Below are positions 12,178 through 21,975 of a stretch of 64,000 nucleotides of DNA, piece after piece (within the stretch, counting starts at the first letter, position 1; every line of letters begins with the position of its first letter). The stretch comes from Sipunculus nudus. Taxonomy: Eukaryota; Annelida; Sipuncula; Golfingiida; Sipunculidae. The position numbers and the translations under genes are program-made. The stretch is from positions 46,998,019 through 47,062,018 of the forward strand of contig CM049306.1 in assembly GCA_026874595.1 (NCBI GenBank), written 5' to 3'. The notes below the pieces were generated by a model. That model was not told where the DNA came from. It was given only the letters and a program-made list of their open reading frames with translations, and did no database searches.

Positions 12178-12262
12178 GAAAGAGGCGTCTGAACTAGACT
12201 GGTACCCTGCTCTATTGTGGCCCTCAGCCAAGCATAGAGACAGGTGTACAACGCCATCTTAA
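12178..12262 (-). repeat. Inverted duplicate, arm 1 (partner 12,649-12,737)
   Basis: The minus strand here reads 'gggagtac..aAGATGGCGTTGTAC' through 'GGTACCAGTCTA', and the same string with about 15% differences appears on the plus strand at 12,649-12,737. Arm 1 lies in the gag-like frame of the DIRS-like element, so arm 2 may be a rearranged piece of the same element or one of its inverted termini. Confidence 0.7.
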
Positions 12263-12340
12263 GTACTCCCAGTTGCAACTCCTGACTAACCTGTAGACTG
12301 GTTCCAACTTCAGTATGCACGCTCATACCGGTTGCCATGG

Positions 12341-13090
12341 ACGTTCACGCGATCCTGGTTGATTAACCGTGAATATTTCTTATAAAATAACTTTCTTTAG
12401 TTATTTCTAGTTTTCAAATATTGAAGAATGAGTTGTTGCACAAAAATACAATAATGGATCGTATAGATAATACGATATACTGAATCTTAGATATTCCATT
12501 GTGTGTAGCAGTGATTTATTATTAATACCTATTAATCTTATCATTATGTCACACGTTATGTACAGCCAACCTTTGGTAACTTCTCTGAGCAAACGAAATC
12601 CTTATTTTTATTATATATAATACATACTGGAGTTGAACCAGTCTGCCGGGAGTACAAAAGATGGCGTTGTACGCCCGTCTCTATGATTGGCCTACAGCAG
12701 CGGTGCCATAATAGAGCGGGGTACCAGTCTACGTCTGAACCACCTGTGATCTGTACACGTGACGCAGCGGCGCTTTCGACTGACTCAAGTTTCTCATTTA
12801 CTTTAAATCCAGTCTTTTAAGGTTTTCTTTGACGAGCGCATGCTCTGAATTGATTCTCTGTTTAATCGTTATCACTTAAGCTTCCAAATTATTAAGTTTC
12901 TGAATCAGAAATTCAAGTGTACCTTTAATATCTCCCATAATATCCTTCCTACTGTAAGCAGCTATCTCGCCCGTGGATTGCACGTAACTAAGATACCATG
13001 CTCGCTGAAAATTTCCAGTGCGAGTGTGCATGGCCTCCGACCTCTAAAAATATTCCAGTCACATGACTTAAGAGCAAGCGGCCACCCTTA
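12341..13090. other. Non-coding stretch with inverted gag duplicate
   Basis: It contains arm 2 of the inverted pair (12,649-12,737, plus strand). Otherwise no gene or RNA is recognised. Confidence 0.5.
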
Positions 13091-13241
13091 GGCCGGTAAC
13101 ACACTAGGGAACATGTTACCAAACACGCATGTCGCGCAACATGTTGCATGAGTGTTTGGCAAACTGTTTCATGTTCCCAGTGCTCTGCATCATGTTTCAA
13201 GAAATAGAACCGGTTCTATTTCCATGCAACATGTTGCATGG
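13091..13241. mobile_element. Short foldback element with adjacent perfect palindromes
   Basis: It begins GGCCGGTAACACACTAGGGA, preceded by TTA. The first ~100 bp fold on themselves: CACTAGGGAACATG and CCAAACACGCATG pair with GCATGAGTGTTTGG and CATGTTCCCAGTG. Next to it are two abutting perfect palindromes, 22 bp at 13,201-13,222 (centre AACCGGTT) and 20 bp at 13,222-13,241 (centre AACATGTT). The terminal 27 bases recur inverted at 22,861-22,886, so this is one end of a dispersed terminal-inverted-repeat family, possibly Harbinger-related given the TTA flank. No coding capacity. Confidence 0.55.
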
Positions 13242-13554
13242 TGTCAGTCACTTTCAACAATCAGCTTTTAACTTATAGTAAAGACCTGACATCATGCAGG
13301 GGGTCCCCGGACTACTTAGGCCTATGGGTCTCGGTTAACTAGCAACGAGTATCGCTTATCGTAAACAACATGGTTGCGCCGTATATGAGGACTGTCAGCT
13401 TGAGCGGTTGTGCGAAATATAGCTCACAAAGATGGTATTTGGTGTTTTAAAATCGAAATTCGTCATTTTCTTCACCTCCTCAGCAGTTCACTAAAAAGGA
13501 CGTATGATGAACCATTAAATCACAGCATCTCTGATTATCGCTCATTTGTCACGC

Positions 13555-15458
13555 GTTTTTGTTTATATTTGTTATATCCATACATGTCAGGTGCCACATG
13601 AACGATTAACCACACAATACTATCTTATAATTATTTTCACATTTACAAATAAACAATAGCTAAACTGTGCAGGAATAAGTTATAAATTTTCTAATACTTG
13701 AGCACTTCTTTGCCGCGTAGTGTGTGATTCGGTGTAGGTCCGGTGCATTTGTTTATATTTGTTATATCCATAAATGTCACTTGCCACATGAACGATTAAC
13801 CACACTATACTATCTTATAATTATTTTCACATTTACAAATATACAATAGCTAAACTGTGCAGGAATGAGTTATAAATTTTCTAATACTTGAGCACTTCTT
13901 TGCCGCGTAGTGTGTGATTCGATGTAGGTCCGGTGCATTTGTTTATATTTGTTATATCCATACATGTCACGTGCCACATGAACGATTAACCACACAATAC
14001 TATCTTATAATTATTTTCACATTAACAAATAAACAATAGCTAAACTGTGCAGGAATAAGTTATAAATTTTCTAATACTGGAGCACTTCTTTGCCGCGTAG
14101 TGTGTGATTCGGTGTAGGTCCGGTGCATTTGTTTATATTTGTTATATCCATAAATGTCACTTGCCACATGAACGATTAATCACACAATACTATCTTATAA
14201 TTATTTTCTCATTTACAAATATACAATAGCTAAACTGTGCAGGAATGAGTTATAAATTTTCTAATACTTGAGCACTTCTTTGCCGCGTAGTGTGTGATTC
14301 GATGTAGGTCCGGTGCATTTGTTTATATTTGTTATATCCATACATGTCACGTGCCACATGAACGATTAACCACACAATACTATCTTATAATTATTTTCAC
14401 ATTAACAAATAAACAATAGCTAAACTGTGCAGGAATGAGTTATAAATTTTCTAATACTGGAGCACTTCTTTGCCGCGTAGTGTGTGATTCGGTGTAGGTC
14501 CGGTGCATTTGGTTATATTTGTTATATCCATACATGTCACGTGCCACATGAACGATTAACCACACAATACTATCTTATAATTATTTTCACATTTACAAAT
14601 AAACAATAGCTAAACTGTGCAGGAATGAGTTATAAATTTTCTAATACTTGAGCACTTCTTTGCCGCGTAGTGTGTGATTCGGTGTAGGTCCGGTGCATTT
14701 GTTCATATTTGTTATATCCATACATGTCACGTGCCACATGAACGATTAACCACACAATACTATCTTATAATTATTTTCACATTTACAAATAAACAATAGC
14801 TAATCTGTGCAGGAATGAGTTATAAATTTTCTAATACTTGAGCACTTCTTTGCCGCGTAGTGTGTGATTCGGTGTAGGTCCGGTGCATTTGTTTATATTT
14901 GTTATATCCATACATGTCACGTGCCACATGAACGATTAACCACACAATACTATCTTATAATTATTTTCACATTTACAAATAAACAATAGCTAAACTGTGC
15001 AGGAATGAGTTATAAATTTTCTTATACTTGAGCACTTCTTTGCCGCGTAGTGTGTGATTCGGTGTAGGTCCGGTGCATTTGTTTATTTTTGTTATATCCA
15101 TACATGTCACGTGCCACATGAACGATTAACCACACAATACTATCTTATAATTATTTTCACATTTACAAATAAACAATAGCTAAACTGTGCAGGAATGAGT
15201 TATAAATTTTCTAATACTTGAGCACTTCTTTGCCGCGTAGTGTGTGATTCGGTGTAGGTCCGGTGCATTTGTTTATATTTGTTATATCCATACATGTCAC
15301 GTGCCACATGAACGATTAACCACACAATACTATCTTATAATTATTTTCACATTTACAAATAAACAGTAGCTAAACGGTGCAGGAATGAGTAATAAATTTT
15401 CTAATACTTGAGCACTTCTTTGCCGCGCAGTGTTTGATTCGGTGTAGGTCCGGTGCAT
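13555..15458. repeat. 190-bp satellite array, ten units
   Basis: Ten head-to-tail units of exactly 190 bp with no length change: the landmark 'tttatatttgttatatcc' recurs every 190 bp from 13,561 to 15,271. Units differ by a few substitutions. Units 2 and 4 share one variant set (ccaTAAATGTCACTTGcc, aTATACaatagc, gATGTAGG) and units 3 and 5 share another (ATTAACAAATAAAC, actGGAG), so units 2-5 form a 380-bp dimer repeated twice. Units 6-10 are almost uniform. The monomer length is close to a nucleosome repeat. Ends are sharp, with 'cgcgttttt' on the left and 'cccatccccc' on the right. No coding frame crosses it, since 190 is not a multiple of 3. Confidence 0.97.
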
Positions 15459-15514
15459 ACCCATCCCCCTCCCCCCAACGTAGCGTCCGTGAGGCTATTC
15501 CCTGCCCTGAAATA

Positions 15515-15535
15515 GCCGTGACGTCACGTGAATGG
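15515..15535. promoter_or_regulatory. Overlapping CRE and E-box (TGACGTCACGTG)
   Basis: A full CRE palindrome TGACGTCA overlaps an E-box CACGTG. It lies about 120 bp upstream of the ATG of the MADF-like gene, in a locally GC- and CpG-richer stretch (15,460-15,560), so it could be that gene's proximal promoter. No TATA box at the expected distance is evident. Function is inference. Confidence 0.3.
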
Positions 15536-15646
15536 GTGTCAAGTTTCGTTCTATCGTGCCAGCCAATATAATCGCAGGATTTTAGGGTCAAAGCACTAGG
15601 GCAGCCGAGGCCATAAAAAAAACTATCATCACGATAAGTCATTCAA

Positions 15647-15778
15647 ATGAACAAAGCAAAAACCGAAGGTCTTTTGGTCGTACAGGTGTCTTTATGACAC
15701 CAAGTCGGATATTTACAAGGAAAGAGACATGAAAACCCGCAGTTTTGTAGAAATCGCACAAATTCGTTGGATGTACTG
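15647..15778 (+). pseudogene. MADF-domain gene, exon 1 (N-terminal half of MADF, frameshifted)
   Basis: MADF domains are Myb/SANT-related DNA-binding modules, found in host regulators and in the accessory protein of PIF/Harbinger transposons. The ATG at 15,647 starts MNKAKTEGLLVVQ, like the domain's opening helix 'xExLIxLV'. A one-step frame change near 15,685 leads into RCLYDTKSDIYKERDMKTR then SFVEIAQ, matching the domain's 'pxLYDxxxxxYKDRDxKxxAWxEIA'. A good donor follows (TACTG|gtaaat, GT at 15,779). The frame change means either a dead copy, a sequence error, or a start lying in an unseen upstream exon with an acceptor near 15,656. The phase at this donor (2) does not fit the next exon (0), so a small exon may be missing or the gene is broken. 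The domain match is strong; intactness is doubtful. Confidence 0.6.
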
Positions 15779-16081
15779 GTAAATATACCTTTGCGTTTTT
15801 GTGATCATATGGATGATAATATATCGAAATACCTGGACCTACAGAGCCCTGAGGACGACATGGAACAATAAATTACAGGATGATAAAATATTTATCTATT
15901 TTTGCGCATGAGTAGTTGGATGTGAATAATAAATTTCCAAACTGGGAAAATATAAGTTCTTAAATATTTATGAATTCATTTTCAATTTGTTCAAAATGGA
16001 AAACATTCACATTAAGTAATCTCGATATAATTTATATACGATATAATTAATATTCTTACCACAAATACAAATGACTAATTA
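15779..16081. other. Intron-like stretch of the MADF gene
   Basis: AT-rich, begins with a consensus donor (gtaaatat). No other feature seen apart from the small element that starts at 16,082. Confidence 0.4.
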
Positions 16082-16496
16082 CAGTGGCGTCAATTTATCT
16101 TCCAGGGTGGGGGGGGGGGTGGCCTTAACACCCACACACATTAATATATTATATATATATATATACAAAACGTTTATATTACACATTATTTTAAATAAGT
16201 ATATACATATAAGTATAATCACGTTTCGAATATATTACAATTACGAATGTTTTAGAAAATGAGGTATTAAGTTTCCCGTATAAATCAATATTTCATAGTT
16301 CACTCATGAATGGAACAAAAAAAATGGAACATAAAAAGGTCATAATGCTTTGTATCGATATATATTCATTTGCAAGACAAATATATTTTTCTTAAAAGTG
16401 GGGGGGGGGGGGGTATTACATTGACCCCCCAACCCTTCCCTAAAAGTGTGGGAGGGGGGATAAATCCCCCCTAATCCCCCTTTATGGACGCCCCTG
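16082..16496. mobile_element. Small hAT-like terminal-inverted-repeat element
   Basis: The left end CAGTGGCGTC and the right end GACGCCCCTG are imperfect inverted repeats (9 of 10 match). 'CAGTGGCG' is typical of hAT transposon ends. The inside is low complexity: G runs at about 16,109-16,120 and 16,400-16,413, and a (TA)n stretch near 16,149-16,164. I could not find a clear 8-bp target duplication. It lies in the presumed first intron of the MADF gene. Confidence 0.4.
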
Positions 16497-16605
16497 ATTT
16501 ATCATGAGGACAGAGCCTACACATATGCACCATGCAGTCTCTACATCATGTTGAAATCGCTCTTGTTCTTGTTCACACAAGGTAATATGTTTTTTTCCGC
16601 TGCAG

Positions 16606-16698
16606 GAGCAAGCACGGAATCATCTTAGAACCGTTTTCGAACGAATGAGGTTCCTAGATGACCATGTTGCACCGAAGCGGAGTCGCTCCAATCTGAAG
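16606..16698 (+). CDS. MADF-domain gene, exon 2 (C-terminal half of MADF)
   Basis: A 93-bp exon bounded by a strong acceptor (ttttttccgctgcag) and a donor (CTGAAG|gtaatt). Only one frame is open across it, giving 31 codons: EQARNHLRTVFERMRFLDDH then VAPKRSRSNLK. This matches the end of a MADF domain ('xxxWxxLRxxFxRxxxx' followed by a Ser/Lys-rich linker). It is phase 0 on both sides. It follows exon 1 by 830 bp and precedes the C-terminal exon by about 1 kb. The open frame and good splice sites suggest this exon is still under, or only recently out of, constraint. The alternative is a lone exon fragment of a dead Harbinger accessory gene. Confidence 0.6.
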
Positions 16699-16760
16699 GT
16701 AATTAATTATATTTCTTCTTCATTCTACATTATTCTTGATCAGTGACTTAATTAGCCCTA

Positions 16761-17405
16761 CTATTCTTCTCTACCAAGATACTCTGGTGTGTTGAAGTAG
16801 ACATGGAACTCATTTCTGATACATTTTGCACTATTTCGATGTCGGTTGCCTGCTTGCTGTTCAGTAAGGCCTCTCCAACCGTTGATAGGACCATTACTTC
16901 TCCATTGGCCATATTCTACCCTGCCATCTGGAGAGTCGACATCTCTTGACGCTTGATTTGAACTCAGAAAATTGAGGAGTGAGATACAACACAGAGGTGA
17001 TGTCTTCTACTTTCTCGAGCTACATATTCTTGAGCTCAACATTGAAGTACATTGACGACATGAATACCATTTATCGATTCGCCACAATCCTAAAAAACAT
17101 TTTCAGAAATTCTTCTGGCTCTACAGTGCCTGTAGTTGTTGATACGAATTTCCACATTAAAGGTACGTCTGTTGTAGGGTTCAGATATCCATCAGATATC
17201 CGCCCATTACATCCTACATCCAAATTATAAAACTGATAATCTGTACCTACAACAGCCAAAATGACAATGCTTAAAGTGTGCTTGTAGTTGACGTAATATG
17301 TACCGGAATGAGCAGGTGGTCAAAAAGGACATGTTTTCCATTCATCGCTCCTAAGCAGTGAGAAAAATTCCATTTCTGCGCAAAGCCAGTTGCAACCATT
17401 ATTCT
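16761..17405 (-). pseudogene. PIF/Harbinger (HARBI1-type) transposase remnant, antisense
   Basis: The DDE nuclease of a PIF/Harbinger element, broken. On the minus strand, WNFSHCLGAMNGKHV (17,372-17,328) matches the family's 'WNFPNCLGAIDGKHV' but the catalytic Asp is Asn (GAMNGKH). After a frameshift come SGTYYVNYKHTLSIVILAVV and NLDVGCNGRISDG, the family's 'SGSxYYNYKxxxSIVLLAxxDAxYxFxxVDVGxxGRxSDG'. A deletion then removes most of the middle domain including the next acidic residues. FFRIVANR and CCISLLNFLSS mark the helical insertion and 'CCxLHNFL' segments. The C-terminus is intact: YGQWRSNGPINGWRGL, then AGNRHRNSAKCIRNEFHVYF, ending in TAG (16,763-16,761). The family's 'R..aa..vRd.f..YF' close is clear. 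It lies antisense in the intron between the last two exons of the MADF gene, the two protein types that Harbinger elements encode together. Confidence 0.82.
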
Positions 17406-17545
17406 TCTATACTAGGTACCTAAAAATAAATATTCCTTATTCTTTGTAATTATTAAGGTATATATATGTATATATAAATATTTATATAATTATATAGGCT
17501 CACGCTTTGGCTGGTCCCGCGGGTGTCTTTGTTAGCGAGATTTCA

Positions 17546-17548
<3 letters not shown>

Positions 17549-17606
<58 letters not shown>
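17549..17606. repeat. (TA)n microsatellite
   Basis: Perfect TA run of about 58 bases, in the intron before the last MADF exon. It may have replaced the transposase's N-terminal region. Confidence 0.95.
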
Positions 17607-17609
<3 letters not shown>

Positions 17610-17693
17610 GCCAATTGTATTTGCAGAATAAAGTCACATAACTCAAAGTTTATTTTATCAATAAAATCACTTTTAAATAATTTTATACCTCAG

Positions 17694-18136
17694 ATTTGTC
17701 ATCATTGATTACTCAAAGCTGCAGGTTGATGAAAGACACCGGCAGTGATAAATCCGATCAAGACGTCACTGAAATTGATGTCGACGGTGACGGTAAAAGT
17801 CAGAAGTCATACGATACAGAAGATGCAATAAAAGCCCAGACACCTGTGTCGACTAAGAAGCCGACCAAGATTAGCCATTCTGTAGCTTATAAACTAGCTA
17901 AAATGGAAGAGCAAGAAACAGGTGTGTTGAATGCAGCCACACAGTGCATGGCAAACCTTGCAAACCGGTTGACTGTCCGAATGAAGGAAGATGATGATAA
18001 CATCTTTGGAAAAATCATGGCTTGGAAAATCAGAAATCTTCAGAACCTGAAGCCAAGAGACATGCAAAAGTTTGCATACACCAAGTTTTATATGAGGCAA
18101 CCACCTACACCCAGACTGGAGGCTTTCCTGGGGTAG
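17694..18136 (+). CDS. MADF/BESS-type gene, C-terminal exon
   Basis: An open frame of about 146 codons ending in TAG (18,134-18,136). It starts after a likely acceptor, either 'tttatacctcag' (exon from 17,694) or 'aaagctgcag' (exon from 17,725). The first half is acidic and Ser/Thr-rich (SDKSDQDVTEIDVDGDG), a flexible linker with a basic patch (STKKPTK). The end, DDDNIFGKIMAWKIRNLQNL followed by KPRDMQKFAYTKFYM, fits the BESS-like dimerisation motif that closes MADF proteins ('D..Ff..sv...lr.L....r...k..i...l'). No frame break is seen. Its phase (1 or 2, depending on acceptor) does not fit exon 2 (0), so an exon is missing from my model or the gene is damaged. Function inferred: DNA-binding partner of a Harbinger transposase, or a domesticated derivative. 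Confidence 0.6.
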
Positions 18137-18750
18137 TTTGCAAACATATCCCTATCAACATTCAGGCTTAGCTGACACACTCTTATTCATAAGAGGCAAC
18201 GTTTTACCAGCACTCATTTGAGGAAGAGCCAGCAGTTCTGCTAGAAGCCAGCCTTAACTACTCAGGAAATCACTCTGCTAACCTGTCATCTAATCCTTAA
18301 AACCAGGGGTTTACATCTGCATTGAACAAAAATGACATCTCAAGCACCAGTAGGCCTGTGGCACTTAGCACAACATATATATGACTGCAAGTGACCAGGC
18401 ATTCACGGCTACCCGTATTCACGCCAGCACAGAGTCCAACACTTTAACCTATTCCCCGCCAGCTGCCAGATTAGCACGCGTCCTGGGATATGACAGCCAC
18501 GACTCGTGGAAATTTCTTGGATAAACAGGACTAGGCACCAAGTATTCCAAAAAACAAATAAGCATCTTTTTATGGAAGTTTTTAAAATTAGACGCAGGAC
18601 TGAAATAGGTGAAGTCTGCCTAACGTATATGTAACGTTGAGGTGTTGGTAGCAGCCGTACCTTCATATATCTTTCCTGAAGCACGTGGTAAATGGCAACA
18701 CATGTTTTATGGACTTTTTAGCCCGGCAGCCAATGGTCATTTTTTTGGCT
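18137..18750. other. Stretch after the MADF gene, nothing recognised
   Basis: No poly-A signal is obvious close to the stop codon. A minus-strand frame of about 90 codons (18,684-18,409) has no recognisable domain. Confidence 0.5.
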
Positions 18751-19297
18751 AACCTTGTTTTATGGTCTTAAGTTTCTTTTTATGTTGTGTTTACCCACAT
18801 ATCAGGTGTGAAAACTATGTTGATTGGCCCTCTGTCAGTTTTGGGCAATTTTTGCTAATAAGCATAAAACAAAATGGCCGCCAAAATAATGCGAAGATAT
18901 AGCAAAAATACCATAATTACCGTTACATTTGACATAGAGGGTCATCAAATACATGAATTCTGGGGTATTATGACCCAGAGAATTCATTTATGGTGTTGTT
19001 TAAGGTATCATGCCAACCATTCTAAATGAAGCCGTTCTCCAATTTGAAAAAAAACTGTATATATACTTAACACATGATTCTGTTATGCTATGATCCAAAG
19101 CATTCTGCAGATCGAGGGTGTTAATTTAAACTAATTAAACACTCAAGTATAGATGAAGATAAGAAGATCACACGTTCTGGAAAACAGTTGTTACATTATA
19201 AAAATAATATGCTTATAGGTAACCTATGTATGACCTTCATAATGAAACAATATGATCGAAACTGCCGTTATCTACACAGTTTTTATTTTTATGCATG

Positions 19298-20605
19298 GAA
19301 AACTAACTGGTCTCCCAAGAATATTTATACATGTTTATAGCGGGGTCCAAAAGCATTACAGACAGCTGAGTCATACTTGAAGCACCCTTCTCCATGACTT
19401 TCTTCAGTCTTTCCATATTTTGTCAGAGGTTATCTGACGGTAGCCGCGAACATTCACAGAATAGGGATGTATATTTTTAATTTTTTACTTCCCTCACTTC
19501 CCTGGTTTGTTATTTGTTTGCTCTGTCTATAACAGCGTCTTTAGTACAAATTTTGTAGAGGAACAGGTTGATACACAGGAACCAATCCTTTTTAATTTTG
19601 AAGACGATCCTTATCACCATCATGAGATTTCTCTACAACCGAGGCCCATGGTAATTTTTTACGGAGCATACCATTGAGTTCGTTTACCGTGAAACACATT
19701 TTCTGTGAAAAACACAGCACAGTTTGATGAAAACGCTGGTATGGCGAAATCAGTGGTATTTGACTACTTTCTATTTTTTTTATGATATCTGGGTAATGTA
19801 TATGCCCGGTTCAGATCACAGATATACTCCAATCTCTTAAACACTTTTGTAAAAGTAAAGTGGCACTGTGCCAAAAGTACATCGATTATTATCTTTTGAG
19901 ACACAGAAATGGGAAAAAATGCCCCTAGGTGAGGTGGGAACACAGCTACACAACTCAGACAGGCGGAATCAATTAGTATAGTCTCAACTCGAATGACATG
20001 CATTCAGCCATCCATGACTTAGCTGAAGCATATATGATCTTTTGCGAGATTCCTGACACAAAATTTTATTGAGAAGTATTTCTTGACTTGTTCCAGAATT
20101 GACAGCAGGATAGACTAAAAGTTTCAAGTCCAAGATCTGTATTTCTCGAGATAAGCACCGTTTTAGTGCCGTAAATTTTATTTTAAAAAATTCTTTAAAG
20201 TGAGGAAAGCTTTAACTTGCACCCTAATATGCAGGATCCCTATTCAAATTCAGAACTTGAGTTGCAAACAAAGAAGAATGCTAGAATAAATATTATTACA
20301 AACAAGACCTTGTATATGGAAATAAGATTGTAATGCTGACATACGAGTTTGGCGACATTATTCAATAAAGTAGACAATACATCTTAATTCTCATAAATTT
20401 TCATATAGCACTAAGGAAAAGAATGTTGATGGTAAAATTCCATGATATTTTTTCTTCCCTTATGGATGCCACCCACAGTCTTGGCCGCTCGTTTTCTATA
20501 TAGTTGACTTAAACGTAACATGATCTTAACTGAGATATTCTCGATATCCATGTCTAAACCGATAGCCAACTATTCCTTGTGATTAGACCCCCCTACCCCA
20601 TATGA

Positions 20606-20607
<2 letters not shown>
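19298..20607. other. Interior of the long inverted structure, left half
   Basis: No gene recognised; short chance frames only. Confidence 0.5.
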
Positions 20608-20676
<69 letters not shown>

Positions 20677-20682
20677 TATATA
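20608..20682. repeat. (TA)n microsatellite
   Basis: About 75 bases of TA with one C interruption. Confidence 0.95.
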
Positions 20683-21298
20683 GGTACCTTCTACAGTCCA
20701 AGGTTATCATCTTATTTTTTATTTTCTTTGGAAATGTTTGCTTAATTCTCGTGCATTAATTGATGGATCATTTAATGCATATGAGTAATTAATAAGCGAA
20801 ATTTTAGCTATCAGCTGTTCACAGCAAATCATTTTAATATCTGCTTTGTAAGTCTCTTAGATACAAGTAAATCCCTGAATTTGTGGTATCATCTCACAGA
20901 ACAAAATTTTACATTACTAATTATGTAACGTGTTCTATTATATGTGCCAGCTTAATATCATACAATTAAGTGCATTTAACCTTAGTGTTTTGTGTGTGTT
21001 TACATGGGAAACATCTATATGTTGCCGATTTGCGCTCATGAATTTTTTAAGTTCAAAATTTGAGAAAGATTTTTCCCCCTCATTATGTTGCAATACACCG
21101 ACGGCAAAATTTTTCGGGGGCGAGGCATTTTATAAAACTCTAACGCTTTGTCATCATCGTTTATATAACATGAATTTTGGCGCTGAAGGTTTCAGATATT
21201 CCTTAAATATCTGATAACAGAAATGACGTCAGAAGCGTGTGTTCATTCACATCAATAGTTATGTTTATATAAACTTTATTTATTTTACATGGATTTTT
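20683..21298. other. Non-coding stretch, nothing recognised
   Basis: A 94-codon plus-strand frame at 20,930-21,214 has no recognisable domain and I treat it as chance. Confidence 0.5.
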
Positions 21299-21509
21299 CA
21301 ACTAGTTATAATAACTAATACGAGGCACTCTCCATGGCACGGATGTTGGCGCTCGGTAGTCGGTAAGGGTGGAGGAAACCGGAGGACCCGGAGAAAACCA
21401 CCGACTGTGGACGGGCCACTACAACCCATTCTAGTAGCCACACCGGGAATCGAACCCGGGTCGTCAGCGGAGAAGGCCGAGCGTTTTACCACTCAGCTGT
21501 CCAGGTCCT
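21299..21509 (-). mobile_element. tRNA-derived SINE, family 1, copy 1
   Basis: On the minus strand the head has an A box (AGCTGAGTGGTA, 21,498-21,487) and a perfect B box (GGTTCGATTCC, 21,456-21,446), the internal RNA polymerase III promoter of a tRNA. The body continues with CGGTGGTTTTCTCCGGGTCC then TCCGGTTTCCTCCACCC, a conserved core like that of molluscan SINEs, and ends in TATAACTAGTTG (21,310-21,299). Copy 2 lies at 24,372-24,553 in the same orientation. It is not a tRNA gene: the acceptor stem does not close and the core follows the head directly. Confidence 0.82.
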
Positions 21510-21975
21510 CAGGTATGTTGCTATTGACTTAATTTGTATGTTTCCACAATACCATTTAAAAAATCAAATTAAATTTATGCCCCTTCCTCTGTAAAAGCTG
21601 TTAATTTTAATATAAAATCTAAAGTAATAGTCTTTTCTGGTTTAGCTACAGAATGTCGAGAAATGAGTTCAGCTTGCAATGGCAAATCGACATAGTTGAC
21701 GACCACACAGCAGACAAAAATACATATTAAAGTTGCTGATGGCTATATGGAGCTGATGGAAGCAGTATATCTGAGAATGTTGCAATATATGTAATATGAC
21801 ATGACAAAGTACATGCAAACACATAGAACTGTTACATTAGCCACAAATAAAGATGAATTCCCGTAAAGGTACCATTTTGATTTAAATGGACCCAAATTAT
21901 GCTCACATAATCCTCATCCAACTAAGTAAAAGCTGGTATAAATTGTGAATATCGGGCCTCGTTGTGACACAAGGG
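21510..21975. other. Interior of the long inverted structure, right half
   Basis: Nothing recognised between the SINE and the right arm. Confidence 0.5.

Larger units (their letters stand above)
10910..12338 (-). pseudogene. Gag-like region of the DIRS-like element
   Basis: Several minus-strand frames lie upstream of the RT: 12,338-12,069 (starts MATGMSVHTEV), a frame of about 60 codons around 11,930-11,745 containing WVALHATSSSLGQESLIQLH and AALQVQSKFNEGVAKFFRGV, which continues past one TAA into 11,733-11,500, and 11,110-10,910 (DLAGSLADLSDGQLKYGYFV). They are rich in Ala, Leu, Gln and Ser and helix-forming, as expected of a capsid-like gag, but I recognise no specific gag motif or zinc knuckle. 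The assignment comes from position and orientation upstream of the RT. Stops and frame changes show it is not functional. Confidence 0.4.
8823..12340 (-). mobile_element. Decayed DIRS-like tyrosine-recombinase retroelement
   Basis: Going leftward on the minus strand I see, in order, gag-like frames (12,338-10,910), reverse transcriptase segments (about 10,805-10,230), RNase H-side segments (about 10,180-9,720) and a tyrosine recombinase (9,701-8,823). That order (gag, RT, RH, YR) is the DIRS-group layout. The coding signal jumps between frames and crosses many stops, so the copy is dead. No protease, methyltransferase or integrase of the DDE type was seen. The characteristic DIRS termini (inverted or split direct repeats) were not identified, so the outer boundaries are approximate. 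Confidence 0.7.

Noticed and set aside
13555-15458. CRISPR-like array
   Set aside because: Units are contiguous 190-bp repeats without unique spacers, in a eukaryotic context; this is satellite DNA.
15370-15642. 90-codon minus frame beside the satellite
   Set aside because: It begins upstream of exon 1, ends inside the last satellite unit and shows no domain.
21440-21500. Possible true tRNA gene on the minus strand
   Set aside because: A and B boxes are present, but the acceptor stem does not close and SINE core sequence follows; a second diverged copy supports a SINE.
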